Of a DNA stretch of 64,000 bases, positions 49,416 to 59,788 are shown one piece after another (within the stretch, counting starts at the first letter, position 1; each line of letters begins with the position of its first letter). The translations under genes were made by a program, and so were the position numbers. Under the pieces are notes generated by a model. It saw only the letters and a list, made by a program, of their open reading frames with translations. It was not told where the DNA came from and ran no database searches. The stretch is from NCBI RefSeq assembly GCF_040957575.1, contig NZ_CP162601.1:1922001-1986000 (forward strand). The letters are read 5' to 3'. This DNA is from Vibrio sp. HB236076. Lineage in GTDB: Bacteria > Pseudomonadota > Gammaproteobacteria > Enterobacterales > Vibrionaceae.

Positions 49416-50054
49416 ATGACATCGTTTGAACTGGCTATCTTTATGCAATTTTTCTTGGGCTTGGTCGCCGCGGTTAACCCCGTGGGTATCATGCCTATTT
49501 TTGTTTCGCTAACGGGACATATGAGCGAAGAGGAAAAAAACAAAACGGCGGTAACCGCTCACGTTTCTGTGGCGATTATATTGGTCATCTCACTGTTGGC
49601 CGGCCAATGGTTGTTAGATATGTTTAGTATTTCATTGGATTCGTTTCGAGTTGCGGGTGGCATGCTACTGATGACCATCGCCTTTTCAATGATGAGCGGT
49701 AAACTTGGTGAAGATAAGCAAAACAAACAAGAAAAGTCTGAATACGTCAGTCGTGAGCAAATTGGCGTTGTCCCCTTAGCCATGCCACTGATGGCCGGCC
49801 CTGGGGCGATCAGCTCAACCATTGTTTTCGGAGCGCGCTACCCATCCACACTCGATACCTTTGGTATCATCATGACCATTGTGGTGTTTTCACTTTGCTC
49901 TTGGCTGCTTTTTCGCAGCGCCCGCCTGATTGTGCGATTCTTAGGTCAAACCGGTATTAACGTGATTACCCGTATCATGGGTTTGATATTAGGCGCGTTG
50001 GGAATTGAGTTTATGGCTAATGGCTTACGTCATTTGTTCCCGGGTTTGGCTTAA
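49416..50054 (+). CDS. ychE: MarC/YchE-family inner-membrane protein
   Basis: 212-residue protein with six hydrophobic segments, starting MTSFELAIFMQFFLGLVAAV. Conserved MarC-family motifs NPVGIMPIFVSLT and PLAMPLMAGPGAISSTIVF are present. The family was once considered multiple-antibiotic-resistance related, but its transport role (possibly amino acids) is unproven. It is divergent from adhE as in E. coli, which identifies it as YchE. Confidence 0.92.
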   Translation: MTSFELAIFMQFFLGLVAAVNPVGIMPIFVSLTGHMSEEEKNKTAVTAHVSVAIILVISLLAGQWLLDMFSISLDSFRVAGGMLLMTIAFSMMSGKLGEDKQNKQEKSEYVSREQIGVVPLAMPLMAGPGAISSTIVFGARYPSTLDTFGIIMTIVVFSLCSWLLFRSARLIVRFLGQTGINVITRIMGLILGALGIEFMANGLRHLFPGLA

Positions 50055-50207
50055 TGCATCACCGTACACAAATCGAATAGATGAAATAAAACAAAAAGCA
50101 GAAAAACAAAAAGCAGGACAGTCATAAAAATACGATCACGTACTCAACCTGTTTTTGCCCGTTTGGATGACTCAGGCAGTCAATACTGCAATCACACCTT
50201 GTACGCT

Positions 50208-50240
50208 CAAAAAAAAAAGCGCCATTGAGGCGCTTTTTAA
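50208..50240. terminator. Bidirectional terminator between ychE and asd
   Basis: AAAAAGCGCC / GGCGCTTTTT stem with a 5-nt loop. Confidence 0.88.
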
Positions 50241-50258
50241 TTTCGTTTAATCCGTCAA

Positions 50259-51371
50259 TTACTTTTCTTGCAATAAGATTCGCAAGGTACGACGCAACGG
50301 CTCTGCCGCGCCCCATAGCAATTGGTCACCGACCGTAAAGGCGTTTAGGAAATCGTTACCCATCGACATTTTACGTAGACGACCAACCGGTACTGACAAT
50401 GTCCCAGTGACTTTTGCAGGCGTGAGATCAGCAACCGTCGCTTCTTTGTCATTTGGTACAACGCTCACCCACTGGTTGTGTGAAGCAATCATGTCTTCAA
50501 TCTCATCGATTGGCACATCTTGTTTCAATTTAATGGTCAGAGCTTGTGCGTGACAGCGCATCGCACCAATACGTACACATGTGCCATCAATAGCAATAGG
50601 GTTTGCCGAGCTGCCCAAAATCTTATTGGCTTCAACGCCCGCTTTCCACTCTTCTTTGCTTTGGCCGTTATCTAGTTTCTTATCGATCCAAGGAATTAAA
50701 GAACCAGCCAATGGCGCGCCAAAGTTACTGGTTGGAAACTCTTGTGAACGAAGAGTTTGAGCAACTTTGCGGTCGATGTCTAAAATGGAACTGGCTGGGT
50801 TGGCAAGCTCAGAGCTCACAGAGTCGTTAACGACACCCATTTGAGCGATCAACTCACGCATATTTTGCGCACCAGCCCCTGAAGCGGCTTGATACGTCAT
50901 TGCGCTCATCCATTCAACCAGACCTTTTTCATACAAGCCACCCAATGCCATTAACATCAAGCTCACTGTACAGTTACCACCGACATAAGTGTTGACGCCA
51001 CTGTGGATGCCTTGTTGAATTTGGTTCAAGTTCACCGGATCCAACGTAATGATTGAATCATCAGCCATACGCAAAGTCGACGCGGCATCAATCCAATATC
51101 CTTTCCAACCTGCCTGACGAAGAGCAGGGTAAACTTTTTCGGTATATCCACCGCCTTGACAAGTGATAACAGCATCAAGTTGTTTTAGGCTCTCGATGTC
51201 AAACGCGTCTTGCAGCAGACCGGCATCTTTACCAAAATTCGGTGCGGCAATGCCGACTTGTGACGTGCTGTAAAATACCGGCTCAATCAAATCAAAATCT
51301 TTCTCTTCGATCATGCGCTGCATCAATACAGAACCGACCATACCACGCCAACCGACTAAACCAACTTTCAT
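50259..51371 (-). CDS. asd: Aspartate-semialdehyde dehydrogenase
   Basis: NADPH-dependent enzyme of the Lys/Met/Thr/diaminopimelate pathway. ATG 51371 gives 370 residues, with GGAG upstream. The N-terminal [17 protein letters not shown] binds NADP. Active-site C134 lies in [16 protein letters not shown]. The histidine region is [16 protein letters not shown]. It is the long gammaproteobacterial form. No lysine riboswitch was recognised in the short upstream region. Confidence 0.97.
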   Translation of the reverse strand: MKVGLVGWRGMVGSVLMQRMIEEKDFDLIEPVFYSTSQVGIAAPNFGKDAGLLQDAFDIESLKQLDAVITCQGGGYTEKVYPALRQAGWKGYWIDAASTLRMADDSIITLDPVNLNQIQQGIHSGVNTYVGGNCTVSLMLMALGGLYEKGLVEWMSAMTYQAASGAGAQNMRELIAQMGVVNDSVSSELANPASSILDIDRKVAQTLRSQEFPTSNFGAPLAGSLIPWIDKKLDNGQSKEEWKAGVEANKILGSSANPIAIDGTCVRIGAMRCHAQALTIKLKQDVPIDEIEDMIASHNQWVSVVPNDKEATVADLTPAKVTGTLSVPVGRLRKMSMGNDFLNAFTVGDQLLWGAAEPLRRTLRILLQEK

Positions 51372-51538
51372 TCTATCACTCTCCGTGTCTTTCAAATTAT
51401 CTGTACAACATAGTTCAATTTTCTCAGCAAAATCTCAAGTCTTTCATGACAAAAAATCAAAATATTTACATGGAAATTGCTCATATACCCTAACAATATT
51501 CTCTTTTTTAAACCAGTTACCACGTAATTTAATATCAA

Positions 51539-52534
51539 TTAGCGCGTCAATTGGTCTTTTAAATTTGGCGGTGTTCCCTTAATCGTCAAGGTATCGGTTT
51601 CTGGATCGTAGAAGACCCTTTCCCCTAACAAAAGGCTGTCAAAACTGATGTTCAGACCACCACCAGCCCCAACGTATTTGGTTAGCTTTCTTACCGTTGC
51701 TCGGTCGGCGGGAAAAGACTCTTCTAGCTCATACCCTTGGGCTTGAGTAAAGTCTGCAAAACTGCTGCCGTCCTTACTGGCCGGCAACTCGCTAGACAAT
51801 TCTTTAATCGCCACTTCATCGCCAGATTTTAATTGGTCATTACAGTAATCAAAGACTTGTTTCTTGTATTCCAAACTTTCACTTTTTTCTAGCTGAGCGT
51901 CCTCACAAAAATCACTCACCGCCTGCATTAGCACTTGGTTTTGCTGTTTGGGATCGAGCCCAACTTGAGCTTGCAAGAAATCCAAAAAAAAGTCGGCCAC
52001 TTTACGACCCACTCGCCCTTTAACGTAAGAAAGGTAACGATTCGAATCGCTGTCTGTCTCATAGGTTGACAGGTCAATACGCGCAGCAATGTCCATTTTT
52101 GTGATATCGAGATAGGCTGTGTCGCTGATATTTAACCCATCGGTGACTTTTAGACTATGTTTAAGGGGAATGATGCCAACAAACAGGTATTCCGTTGATA
52201 AACTTTGATACACCGCTAACACTAAAATGCCTTGTTCAGCAAACGGGTACTTTTGCAGTTCATCTTTTAAGCGATGACCACAGTGTTGAGAAAACTCTGA
52301 AAATGACAATGTATTGTGGCGAAAATCACCGAGCCACTGCTTAAACTCGCTGTCTTCTTTAAAGCAACCAAAGCCTTTACCCGCTTTAGAGTGAAAGACT
52401 CGGTGTAGCTCGGCGACAAGGTTCTCACTGAATTCATCATGCTCTAAAGCATCAGAGCGAAATTGTACGGTTAATTGGTCTTGCTCGTCTTTAACCAATT
52501 GATGAAGAATGACATTAGAAAGGTTTAAGCTCAT
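51539..52534 (-). CDS. yejK: Nucleoid-associated protein YejK (NdpA)
   Basis: 37-kDa nucleoid-associated protein family of 331 residues, starting MSLNLSNVILHQLVKDEQDQ. Family stretches include LSYVKGRVGRKVADFFLDFL and the C-terminal LTKYVGAGGGLNISFDSLLL. Its precise role in the nucleoid is unknown. ATG 52534 is preferred over a TTG seven codons upstream. It is divergent from yejLM, the E. coli arrangement. Confidence 0.95.
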   Translation of the reverse strand: MSLNLSNVILHQLVKDEQDQLTVQFRSDALEHDEFSENLVAELHRVFHSKAGKGFGCFKEDSEFKQWLGDFRHNTLSFSEFSQHCGHRLKDELQKYPFAEQGILVLAVYQSLSTEYLFVGIIPLKHSLKVTDGLNISDTAYLDITKMDIAARIDLSTYETDSDSNRYLSYVKGRVGRKVADFFLDFLQAQVGLDPKQQNQVLMQAVSDFCEDAQLEKSESLEYKKQVFDYCNDQLKSGDEVAIKELSSELPASKDGSSFADFTQAQGYELEESFPADRATVRKLTKYVGAGGGLNISFDSLLLGERVFYDPETDTLTIKGTPPNLKDQLTR

Positions 52535-52619
52535 AGTGAATTTATCGCGCTTCAAGGTTTAAGTTCATAGGTGATGTAGGGTATCATAAGTCGCTTTTAC
52601 TATCATTATTAGAGTCTTT

Positions 52620-52838
52620 ATGCCAATTACATCAAAATACACTGACCAACAAGTTGAACAAATCCTAACTGAAGTAGGTCTAGTACTTGAAAAACACGGT
52701 GCTTCTGCTGAATTAACCTTGATGATCGCCGGTAATTTAGCCACCAATGTTCTCAATACAAATGTTGCAGCTTCTCAACGCTATGCGTTAGCAGAGAAAT
52801 TTGCGCAAGCGCTGACCTCTTCTTTAGAAGATAAGTAA
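52620..52838 (+). CDS. yejL: YejL family protein (UPF0352)
   Basis: Small 72-residue helical protein, [20 protein letters not shown], of unknown function. It lies between yejK (divergent) and yejM, 32 nt before yejM and probably cotranscribed with it. Confidence 0.94.
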   Translation: MPITSKYTDQQVEQILTEVGLVLEKHGASAELTLMIAGNLATNVLNTNVAASQRYALAEKFAQALTSSLEDK

Positions 52839-52870
52839 GTTCAACCTCAAACGGACAATAGAATTTATCC

Positions 52871-54673
52871 ATGGTAGATAGTGAAAAAACCTCATATGGA
52901 GAAAGAGTGTCTCGCCTGGTAGGCTGGGGACATTGGTTTGCTTTTTTCAACATCATTGCGGCAATGCTGATCGGGACCCGATACATTACGCAATCCCCTT
53001 GGCCAGAAACGGCCCTCGGTCAGCTTTATTTGGCTGTTTCGTGGGTAGGTCACTTTGGCTTTTTGGTTTTTTCGTTGTATTTGTTAGTGCTGTTTCCGCT
53101 AACTTTTGCTCTGCCCTCGCGTAAGCTATTGAGGCTATTCTCCGTTTGTTTTACCACTGTAGGTTTAACCCTGCTACTGGTCGACACTCAAGCTTACCAG
53201 TTGATAAACCTGCATTTAACCCCTGTGGTGTGGGAGCTGTTATTTGGCGACACCCCTTCTTCTATCAGTAGTGATTTACAACATTTATTCGTTGTTTTAC
53301 CGCTCATTTTTTTAGTTGAGCTGGCATTGTCAGAATGGGTGTGGCGCTCGCAACGAAAACTGTCACGAAAACACATCGGCCGGCCAATTGCTGCCGTGTT
53401 TTTCTTGTGCTTTATCGCCAGCCATCTTATTTACATTTGGGCTGATGCGTATTTTTATAACCCCATCACCAGCCAACGTGCCAATTTCCCTCTGTCCTAC
53501 CCGATGACAGCCAAAAGCTTTATGGAAAAACACGGTTTATTGGACAGAGAAGAATATTTAAAGCGCCTTGAAGAAAATAAAAATCAGGTCGAACTGGTTC
53601 GCTATCCGCTGGAGCCATTGCAGTTCAATCGCCGAGTAAACAAACTCAATGTGATGGTTGTCAGTATTAACAACCTAAGAGCCGATCGCGTTAACCCGCA
53701 AACCATGCCAAACTTATCTGCCTTCGCTGATGAAAACCTTCAGTTCAAGCACCACTATAGTTCAAGTAATGATCAGCTTGGTATGTTCGGCTTGTTTTAT
53801 GGCTTACCCACCAGTTATGCCAGCAGTATTAAAGCTCAGGGTTCTGCGCCGCTGTTGTTAACAACCCTTGAAGACATGGGGTATAAATTTGGTTTATTTA
53901 GTGGCAATGCCTTTAATGATGAACTCTACAGTGAAGTCATTTTCCGCCACTTTAACTTGGCTCAGCAATTACAAGAGCGCAAACCCTCTTCGCAAAAAGG
54001 TATTGAGGCATGGCAGAACTGGTTAACTACGGTGAAACAGCCTTGGTTTAGTTTTTTAGAAGTGACTACAGTCGAAAATTTTGATCGCTACAGTACGCAT
54101 CATTCATCGATGTCGGCAAGTGACAAAATGAAAGCCAGTTACGATGAGTCTGTCACGGCCGCCGATCAACGTGTGAAGACCATTATTGACACCCTGCAAG
54201 AAAAAGAATTGCTCAACGATACCATTGTGGTCTTTACTTCCAACCACGGCAATGAATTTAATGAGACCAATACCAACAGTTGGGGAGCAAATTCAAATTA
54301 CAGTCGTTACCAACTAGAAGTACCGATGATCATTCATTGGCCAGGGCGTTTAGCGGCTCAGTTTGACAGCAAAACCAGTCATTTGGATTTCTCAGTTACC
54401 TTGATGCAGGATCTATTGGGCGTTTCAACCAAAACCAGTGATTACAGCAGTGGCCGAAATTTATTTAACGAAAATCGTCGCAACTGGATTTTAGCTGGTG
54501 ACGAGCGTGAAATTGCCCTAATCACGGATTCAGACACCACAGTCGTCGATAAATTTGGCAATTATAAGCTCTATGATCAAGACTATCATCGCCTTAAAGA
54601 TGACAACCCTAAACTCAGTTTGTTGATGCAAGGGTTAACGGAACTACAACGCTTTTATACCAAGAGCCAATAA
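52871..54673 (+). CDS. yejM: LPS assembly regulator YejM (PbgA/LapC)
   Basis: Inner-membrane protein of 600 residues that controls LpxC turnover through LapB and so balances LPS synthesis. Five transmembrane helices (about residues 20-190) belong to the DUF3413 domain. A basic linker and a periplasmic sulfatase/hydrolase-like domain follow (from ~255: VMVVSINNLRADRVNPQTMP, VVFTSNHGNEFNETN). The metal-site residues of true sulfatases are not kept intact, as usual for YejM. Confidence 0.95.
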   Translation: MVDSEKTSYGERVSRLVGWGHWFAFFNIIAAMLIGTRYITQSPWPETALGQLYLAVSWVGHFGFLVFSLYLLVLFPLTFALPSRKLLRLFSVCFTTVGLTLLLVDTQAYQLINLHLTPVVWELLFGDTPSSISSDLQHLFVVLPLIFLVELALSEWVWRSQRKLSRKHIGRPIAAVFFLCFIASHLIYIWADAYFYNPITSQRANFPLSYPMTAKSFMEKHGLLDREEYLKRLEENKNQVELVRYPLEPLQFNRRVNKLNVMVVSINNLRADRVNPQTMPNLSAFADENLQFKHHYSSSNDQLGMFGLFYGLPTSYASSIKAQGSAPLLLTTLEDMGYKFGLFSGNAFNDELYSEVIFRHFNLAQQLQERKPSSQKGIEAWQNWLTTVKQPWFSFLEVTTVENFDRYSTHHSSMSASDKMKASYDESVTAADQRVKTIIDTLQEKELLNDTIVVFTSNHGNEFNETNTNSWGANSNYSRYQLEVPMIIHWPGRLAAQFDSKTSHLDFSVTLMQDLLGVSTKTSDYSSGRNLFNENRRNWILAGDEREIALITDSDTTVVDKFGNYKLYDQDYHRLKDDNPKLSLLMQGLTELQRFYTKSQ

Positions 54674-54775
54674 TGGCCTCATCGGCAGTTTTTTATGACA
54701 AAGTGTTTGAAAAACATCCACTTGATTCAAACTGCCCTTTACAAGTCAAATCAGCGTGGTATTATTCACGCCATT

Positions 54776-54866
54776 GGAGAGATGGCTGAGTGGTCGAAAG
54801 CACCGGTCTTGAAAACCGGCAACCGTTAATAGCGGTTCTAGGGTTCAAATCCCTATCTCTCCGCCA
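54776..54866 (+). tRNA. tRNA-Ser (UGA)
   Basis: 91-nt class II tRNA with long variable arm and encoded CCA. The acceptor stem is GGAGAGA / TCTCTCC with discriminator G. Anticodon TGA is at 54810-54812. The variable arm is CAACCGTTAATAGCGGTT. The T-arm is AGGGTTCAAATCCCT. A terminator follows. Confidence 0.96.
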
Positions 54867-54875
54867 CATTCGAAA

Positions 54876-54906
54876 AGCCTGATTCTAGTGAGTCAGGCTT
54901 TTTTTG
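54876..54906 (+). terminator. Terminator of tRNA-Ser
   Basis: AGCCTGA / TCAGGCTTTTTTT hairpin directly after the tRNA. Confidence 0.82.
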
Positions 54907-55251
54907 TATTCGGTGTTTAGAACATTCTTTAAGACACCCATGTATTTAATCAAGAATATATTGTAGACATCCATCAAATCAGCCAAACTCTCGCTTTTAA
55001 CTCGAAAAGAAAGCAGTAGACACTCATCTAAATCGGTGAAGGAAGATAAATCAGTCATTCCCGAACTAAAAATATCAAAGGGTATTATTAATGAGGACAC
55101 TCGCTCGAAGGGGATAAATTGGGCAAGTCAAGACACATTTCCCAGAGCATTGAAAGTTGTTAATCTCATCATTAGATACTTGAATGACCCTCTCAGTTAC
55201 AATGGCATTAACCGATACAAATAGCCCGGACTAATAAGCGTACTGCCTCAC
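54907..55251. other. Gene-poor AT-rich patch downstream of tRNA-Ser
   Basis: About 345 bases with only short chance frames. Degenerate AGACACCCAT-like motifs occur at 54932, 54965 and 55018 and AGGACACTC at 55093. They echo the reverse complement of the TGGGTGTCCT repeats near 59 kb. It may be the remnant of an inserted element. Confidence 0.4.
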
Positions 55252-56235
55252 CTAGTTACGATCGGTATTCTTTGCATACTCTCTGAGTTCATCTACTCCG
55301 CCAACCGCACAGCTAAAGTGTCTACCAAACTGAGCACAAAAACGATGACATTGCTCATTATACAACCCTAATTTCTTAAGAAGGCAGGGGGCTTTTGAGC
55401 AGAGATATCCGATTTTATCTCGCTGAAGAATCTGGCCTATGTGCTCAACCAAGGCGATATAATCTAACAATGAAAATTCAATACCCTGTAACGTGTCTGG
55501 TTTACTTGCTTTTGCTTGAGACTGAGCACCTAAAAAACCAAACAAAGGCTTCTCAACAAGTTCAGCGATTTGCCCCGCCCCATTATCATCATCACAGGCT
55601 TTACCATGAATACGTTCGTAGAGAGAAGTAAATTCAGAGTCTTGCAATGTCTTCGCCATGCCCGCTCGGACGGGGTTAAGTTCGACATACGCCATACATG
55701 TAAGTAGTGCGCGTTCATCCAACAAGGCTTGAGATTTAAATCGCCCCTCCCAAAACCGCCCAGTACACTGATCTTCTTTGTTAGCTTGACGAGCGATAAA
55801 TTCGTTAATATTGCGCATAAACCAGGAAATATCCATCAACCGCTGTCGCCATACTGCTATGACCTCAGATACTTTTACGAGTTCTGAGTCATCCATCAAT
55901 TCATTTTTTAACCAATGTGACACCAAGACGGGCAATGTATAAAGAACACTCCAGCGCTCAACAACCTCTTTATCAGACCAACTTTTCGCTTGGTTTTCAT
56001 CGACATGAAGTACCAAATGATAGTGATTAGACATGATTGCGTAGGCACAGATATCAATCGAAAAAACTTGTGTTAATAAGCGAAGTCGTTCGATCAACCA
56101 AACTCGGCGATGCTCAAAATCACGACCGCTATAGTCGTCTTGCCCACACAAATAAGCCCTTCTCACACATCGGGAAATACAATGGTAATAAGCGGTATCT
56201 GACAATGAAATAAGTGATGAACGCGCTTGAGTCAT
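55252..56235 (-). CDS. REP-associated tyrosine transposase (RAYT, Y1/HUH family)
   Basis: Single-strand-type transposase related to IS200/IS605 TnpA. It has about 327 residues. The HUH metal motif is HYH (within IMSNHYHLVLHVDEN). The conserved block TGRFWEGRFKSQALLDERAL is followed by MAYVELNPVRAGMA, whose tyrosine is the candidate nucleophile. The C-terminal ~120 residues are a lineage-specific helical extension. It looks intact. Such proteins are usually single-copy and mobilise REP palindromes. It sits downstream of tRNA-Ser with no partner gene. Confidence 0.88.
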   Translation of the reverse strand: MTQARSSLISLSDTAYYHCISRCVRRAYLCGQDDYSGRDFEHRRVWLIERLRLLTQVFSIDICAYAIMSNHYHLVLHVDENQAKSWSDKEVVERWSVLYTLPVLVSHWLKNELMDDSELVKVSEVIAVWRQRLMDISWFMRNINEFIARQANKEDQCTGRFWEGRFKSQALLDERALLTCMAYVELNPVRAGMAKTLQDSEFTSLYERIHGKACDDDNGAGQIAELVEKPLFGFLGAQSQAKASKPDTLQGIEFSLLDYIALVEHIGQILQRDKIGYLCSKAPCLLKKLGLYNEQCHRFCAQFGRHFSCAVGGVDELREYAKNTDRN

Positions 56236-56675
56236 AAACACACCAAAACTGGTAATTTATACAGTATTTTAAAATTAGACTTACTCTTCGTAGTTGTCAA
56301 ATTTTGAGCTTTGAAGTCCAATTATTACTTGCCCAAATTTTTCAAAAAAACTAGGGACAGTCATTTAATGCTTTAGAAATTTGATTGAGTATCTTGTATA
56401 TCTTTGTATGTTTTCTTGGTAAACAGCTCAATTTTTATGAACCAAAATCTCTAAAAGCGCTACATATTAATGTTAAAACTATCATTAGTGGCGTTTTTTA
56501 ACTTTATAAATAACTAGACTTCATCTTAAGAACTAGTTCATTCATCTTCACTGATAGCTATTTTTAAACTTTCAAACTAAATTGACTTTAAATAATACAA
56601 ATAAAAAATTTTCTTGTTATATTAAGTGATATTTATCACATTTCAAGCCGTGTTAAACACTGATATAAAGTATAA
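56236..56675. other. AT-rich gap between RAYT gene and chemotaxis receptor
   Basis: About 440 bases with no gene. ACTAGGGACAGTCATTTAA near 56350 is a candidate terminal/REP-type sequence for the RAYT. The rest should hold the receptor promoter. Confidence 0.4.
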
Positions 56676-58841
56676 ATGGAGTTATACAAAAGAATGATTT
56701 TAAAAAGCCATCAGATGTCGCTTTCCTATCAAGAAAAACATTGGTTGCCTTGGTTTGGAAACTCAAACAAACTTTCTTTATTGAAATCGTGTTACTTAAA
56801 TAAAAAAATCTATCCCGCCATAGAAAAAACCTTTGAAAGTATCGCCGCTACACGCGTTAAATTGCTTGATGCTTGGGTAAATAATCAATGGTCACAATTA
56901 CATGTCCTTTTAGAGCAAGTAGAGCAACAGTTCCCGTTCATTGAGCAAGATTATTTACTTGAAAGAAAAAAACGTGTTGCCGATGTATCAGAATATTTTG
57001 TTATTGACCAACAAGGAAAAGTTCTCAACTCAACTCACTCATCACGCATCAACAAAACCGATTTGCCTGATAAGGCTGTTCAATTAGGCCTTAGCGATGC
57101 GTTCTTACACGGGCCTTATGTCGATCCAGAAACATTAACCATCGGCCCGTCAAGCTCAACATTTCACGACGCTGTCACCCTCATGTTTTACTTGCCAATC
57201 AAAAAAAATGGCGAGAGTGTCGGAGCAGTCTGTGCTCGAATACCTAATGATGTACTTGGTGACATAATTCAAAGAGAAGCAGGACACATCTTTAAAGAAT
57301 CGGGGGATAATTACTTATTTATGGTCGATGCCCAATTCGATAAGACAATATTACCTGGTACCGCCCTTTCCCGCTCTCGCTTCGAAGATGACACTTTTAG
57401 TCATGGTGATAACCTCAAAAGTGGTGTCCTAACACCATGGGGAGACGTTACAATAAAAGATCACACTGAACTTGAAATTCGCTTTACCGATCCTGCAACT
57501 AAAGAACTGCATCCAGGGGTACGAGAGACCATCAAGCAAGGGCAAAACCTATTTGTCACTTACCCAGGTTATTCAGACTACCGTCACATTCCTGTTATCG
57601 GTAAGGGGGTGACATTTAAGTTGAAGGGTTGCCCTGACACTTGGGGGATCATGTGTGAAGCGGATCTCGAAGAAGTTTACCGCCGCCGCTCAATCAATTT
57701 AACGCTAACCAAACACTTTTTAGCCGCGGCCAGTTTTCCTCTTCTTATTACAGCTGGCTTACATAGTTACACTAACTGGTCGCCTTTATTAATCGGAATG
57801 GCAGCCTTAACAGGGTTATCATTGAGCAGCATTTTATTTAACCAATTGAGTACAAAAAAAATAAGTACAAACCTAAATAAAATGACCGATGTAGTGCAAA
57901 CCATCGCTGAAGGTGAAGGTAACTTAACCCAAAGGCTGGATGATCATTTTCCCAATGATGAAATCGGTGATCTCAGTCGATGGATGAACAGTTTTATTGA
58001 CAACTTAGATAGCACCATTGGCAATGTCATCACGGCCAGTGGTAATGTGAAGCGCTCTAATGATTTTATGATCCGCACCAATGATGAGGCGCACCAGGCA
58101 TCACAATATCTCGACGGCGCAGTTGAAAGCATGCTCACCGTCTTTCAACAGCAGATGGAACAAGTCAATACCGCATCACAAACAGCTCAATCACTTAAAG
58201 ACACTATGGATAATGTTGTCGCCCAAACAAGAGCAAGGCTCAAAGAAGCCAAAGTAGGAACTCAAGAGATCCGTGATGTGGTTCGCACCAGTGCCAACTC
58301 GGTACAATCTCTCAATGAGAAGACCAATGAAATTGCCGGTATTATCACCACTATTTCAGACATAACCAATCAAACGAATTTATTGGCTCTAAATGCCGCG
58401 ATCGAAGCCGCCAGAGCGGGCGAACACGGACGTGGGTTTTCCGTTGTCGCAGATGAAGTACGCAACCTTGCATCAAAAACGGCGCTTGCTGCCGAGGAGA
58501 TTCGTACCATGTTAGAAAATATCCAACTTGAAACACGTCAAGCAGTGAATTTTATGGAGCAAGGCGCCGAAGAAGTGGATAAAAATTTACAGGCGAGTGA
58601 ACAATCTAATTCAAGTGATGAACAGCTTTATCAATTAGTCGAGTCCATTTTTAATACCATGCTCGGAATGAATGAAAGCAACAAAACCAATGCTAACACA
58701 GTACAAGAAATGGGCGCTGCCACTGAGCAAATGCGCCGTTCCATTCGCGCTTTGCAACATCGCGCCTCTCGTATGGGTCTGTCGGCGCTAAAGCTCAATT
58801 CTCTAATCGATCAATTTCAAGTCTCATCCAAAGCCAGCTAA
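56676..58841 (+). CDS. Methyl-accepting chemotaxis protein with Aer-like layout
   Basis: Chemoreceptor of 721 residues. There is no N-terminal signal or membrane helix. Residues 1-~340 form a soluble sensor region (PDC/Cache-like features [14 protein letters not shown] and [20 protein letters not shown]). Two adjacent hydrophobic helices (~346-364 and ~370-388) form a membrane hairpin, followed by HAMP (~390-445) and the coiled-coil signalling domain with tip [23 protein letters not shown] sequence at ~560-600 ([20 protein letters not shown]). Sensor and signalling parts should both be cytoplasmic. It ends with no CheR-tether pentapeptide. The ligand is unknown. Confidence 0.92.
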   Translation: MELYKRMILKSHQMSLSYQEKHWLPWFGNSNKLSLLKSCYLNKKIYPAIEKTFESIAATRVKLLDAWVNNQWSQLHVLLEQVEQQFPFIEQDYLLERKKRVADVSEYFVIDQQGKVLNSTHSSRINKTDLPDKAVQLGLSDAFLHGPYVDPETLTIGPSSSTFHDAVTLMFYLPIKKNGESVGAVCARIPNDVLGDIIQREAGHIFKESGDNYLFMVDAQFDKTILPGTALSRSRFEDDTFSHGDNLKSGVLTPWGDVTIKDHTELEIRFTDPATKELHPGVRETIKQGQNLFVTYPGYSDYRHIPVIGKGVTFKLKGCPDTWGIMCEADLEEVYRRRSINLTLTKHFLAAASFPLLITAGLHSYTNWSPLLIGMAALTGLSLSSILFNQLSTKKISTNLNKMTDVVQTIAEGEGNLTQRLDDHFPNDEIGDLSRWMNSFIDNLDSTIGNVITASGNVKRSNDFMIRTNDEAHQASQYLDGAVESMLTVFQQQMEQVNTASQTAQSLKDTMDNVVAQTRARLKEAKVGTQEIRDVVRTSANSVQSLNEKTNEIAGIITTISDITNQTNLLALNAAIEAARAGEHGRGFSVVADEVRNLASKTALAAEEIRTMLENIQLETRQAVNFMEQGAEEVDKNLQASEQSNSSDEQLYQLVESIFNTMLGMNESNKTNANTVQEMGAATEQMRRSIRALQHRASRMGLSALKLNSLIDQFQVSSKAS

Positions 58842-58850
58842 CTCCCTCCA

Positions 58851-58878
58851 GTGGTTGTGTAAAAAGCAACCACCCTTT
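58851..58878 (+). terminator. Weak terminator after the chemotaxis receptor gene
   Basis: GTGGTTG / CAACCAC stem with 9-nt loop, followed by CCTTTTG. Confidence 0.5.
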
Positions 58879-58924
58879 TGAGTTCATAATGATCTCGCCA
58901 GAAAGTGTGAATGAGAAGGAAATA

Positions 58925-58990
58925 AGGACACTCATGAAGCTACTTCAGACGATTACTGAATCAATCATTGGGAATTTAACTGGGTGTCCT
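58925..58990. repeat. Inverted pair of TGGGTGTCCT-type repeats (REPIN-like)
   Basis: AGGACACTCA (58925-58934) and TGGGTGTCCT (58981-58990) are inverted copies (8/10 pairing) 46 nt apart. They lie upstream of the cupin gene and belong to the same motif family as the repeat after it. Confidence 0.55.
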
Positions 58991-59095
58991 GTATATCCTT
59001 CCTGTATATCCTCATTAGGCTTACCATGCCTGAAAGCTTTTCATCGAAAGTAAGATCAGTTAATTTTTTTTGACGTGATTAACCAGAGTACCCCT

Positions 59096-59785
59096 ATGCA
59101 AATCAATACCGACTTTTCGCTTACCGCAACACTCAAAGACGACCAATACCAGTGGGTGCCTTCGCCACAAGCTGGGGTTGAGCGCGTAATGCTAGATAGA
59201 ATTGGTGATGAAAAAGCTAGGGCAACGAGCATTGTTCGTTACGCCACAAACTCCGAATTTCCAACGCATTTCCACCCAGGAGGAGAAGAGATCTTAGTCT
59301 TATCTGGAACATTTTCAGATCAATCCGGTGACTTCCCCAAAGGCTGGTATTTAAGAAATCCCCCTGGTACTTCCCATGCACCAAGTAGCATTGATGGAGC
59401 GACAATTTTCGTTAAACTATGGCAAATGCAGGACAGTAATAGCACCACCGTAGGCATTGATACTCAAGACCAAAGCAACTGGACGCATGACAAGGGGCGT
59501 GCAATTTGCCCTCTCTACCAAGATAATCAAGAAACCACTTCATTACAGCGTCTTACTGACGGCGAAACCTTGTTTAACTGTCAAGCAACACAGCCAATGT
59601 GTGAGATCTTTGTTTTATCAGGTAGTGTTATTTTCAATCACATTGAGTATCCAAAAGGGAGCTGGTTACGTTTGGCCAGCAGCGAGCAACAAATCGTTAA
59701 AGCGGGAAAACTAGGCGCGACAGTATATATAAAAGTAGGTAACCCTCACCTAACCGATGATTATCAAAAACCATTTCAAAATTAA
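59096..59785 (+). CDS. Bicupin protein, ChrR-like cupin domains
   Basis: 229-residue soluble protein with two cupin repeats (about 30-115 and 130-220). The first has metal-binding HFHPGGEEILVLSG and the typical PPGTSHAPSS. The second (FVLSGSVIFNHIEYPKGSWLRL) lacks the histidine pair, so only the first is likely to hold metal. It resembles the cupin fold of ChrR-type anti-sigma factors without their zinc-binding anti-sigma domain. Substrate unknown. The start is uncertain: ATG 59096, or GTG 59075 seven codons upstream; neither has a good ribosome site. It is bracketed by TGGGTGTCCT repeats. Confidence 0.82.
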   Translation: MQINTDFSLTATLKDDQYQWVPSPQAGVERVMLDRIGDEKARATSIVRYATNSEFPTHFHPGGEEILVLSGTFSDQSGDFPKGWYLRNPPGTSHAPSSIDGATIFVKLWQMQDSNSTTVGIDTQDQSNWTHDKGRAICPLYQDNQETTSLQRLTDGETLFNCQATQPMCEIFVLSGSVIFNHIEYPKGSWLRLASSEQQIVKAGKLGATVYIKVGNPHLTDDYQKPFQN

Positions 59786-59788
59786 GCC

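Noticed and set aside
51372..51538. Lysine riboswitch upstream of asd
   Set aside because: The region is only 167 bases, AT-rich and without the conserved multi-helix core.
54885..55224. Two short opposing frames after tRNA-Ser (54885-55100 minus, 55036-55224 plus)
   Set aside because: Overlap each other, the first runs into the tRNA terminator, neither has a ribosome site; kept only as an unexplained patch.
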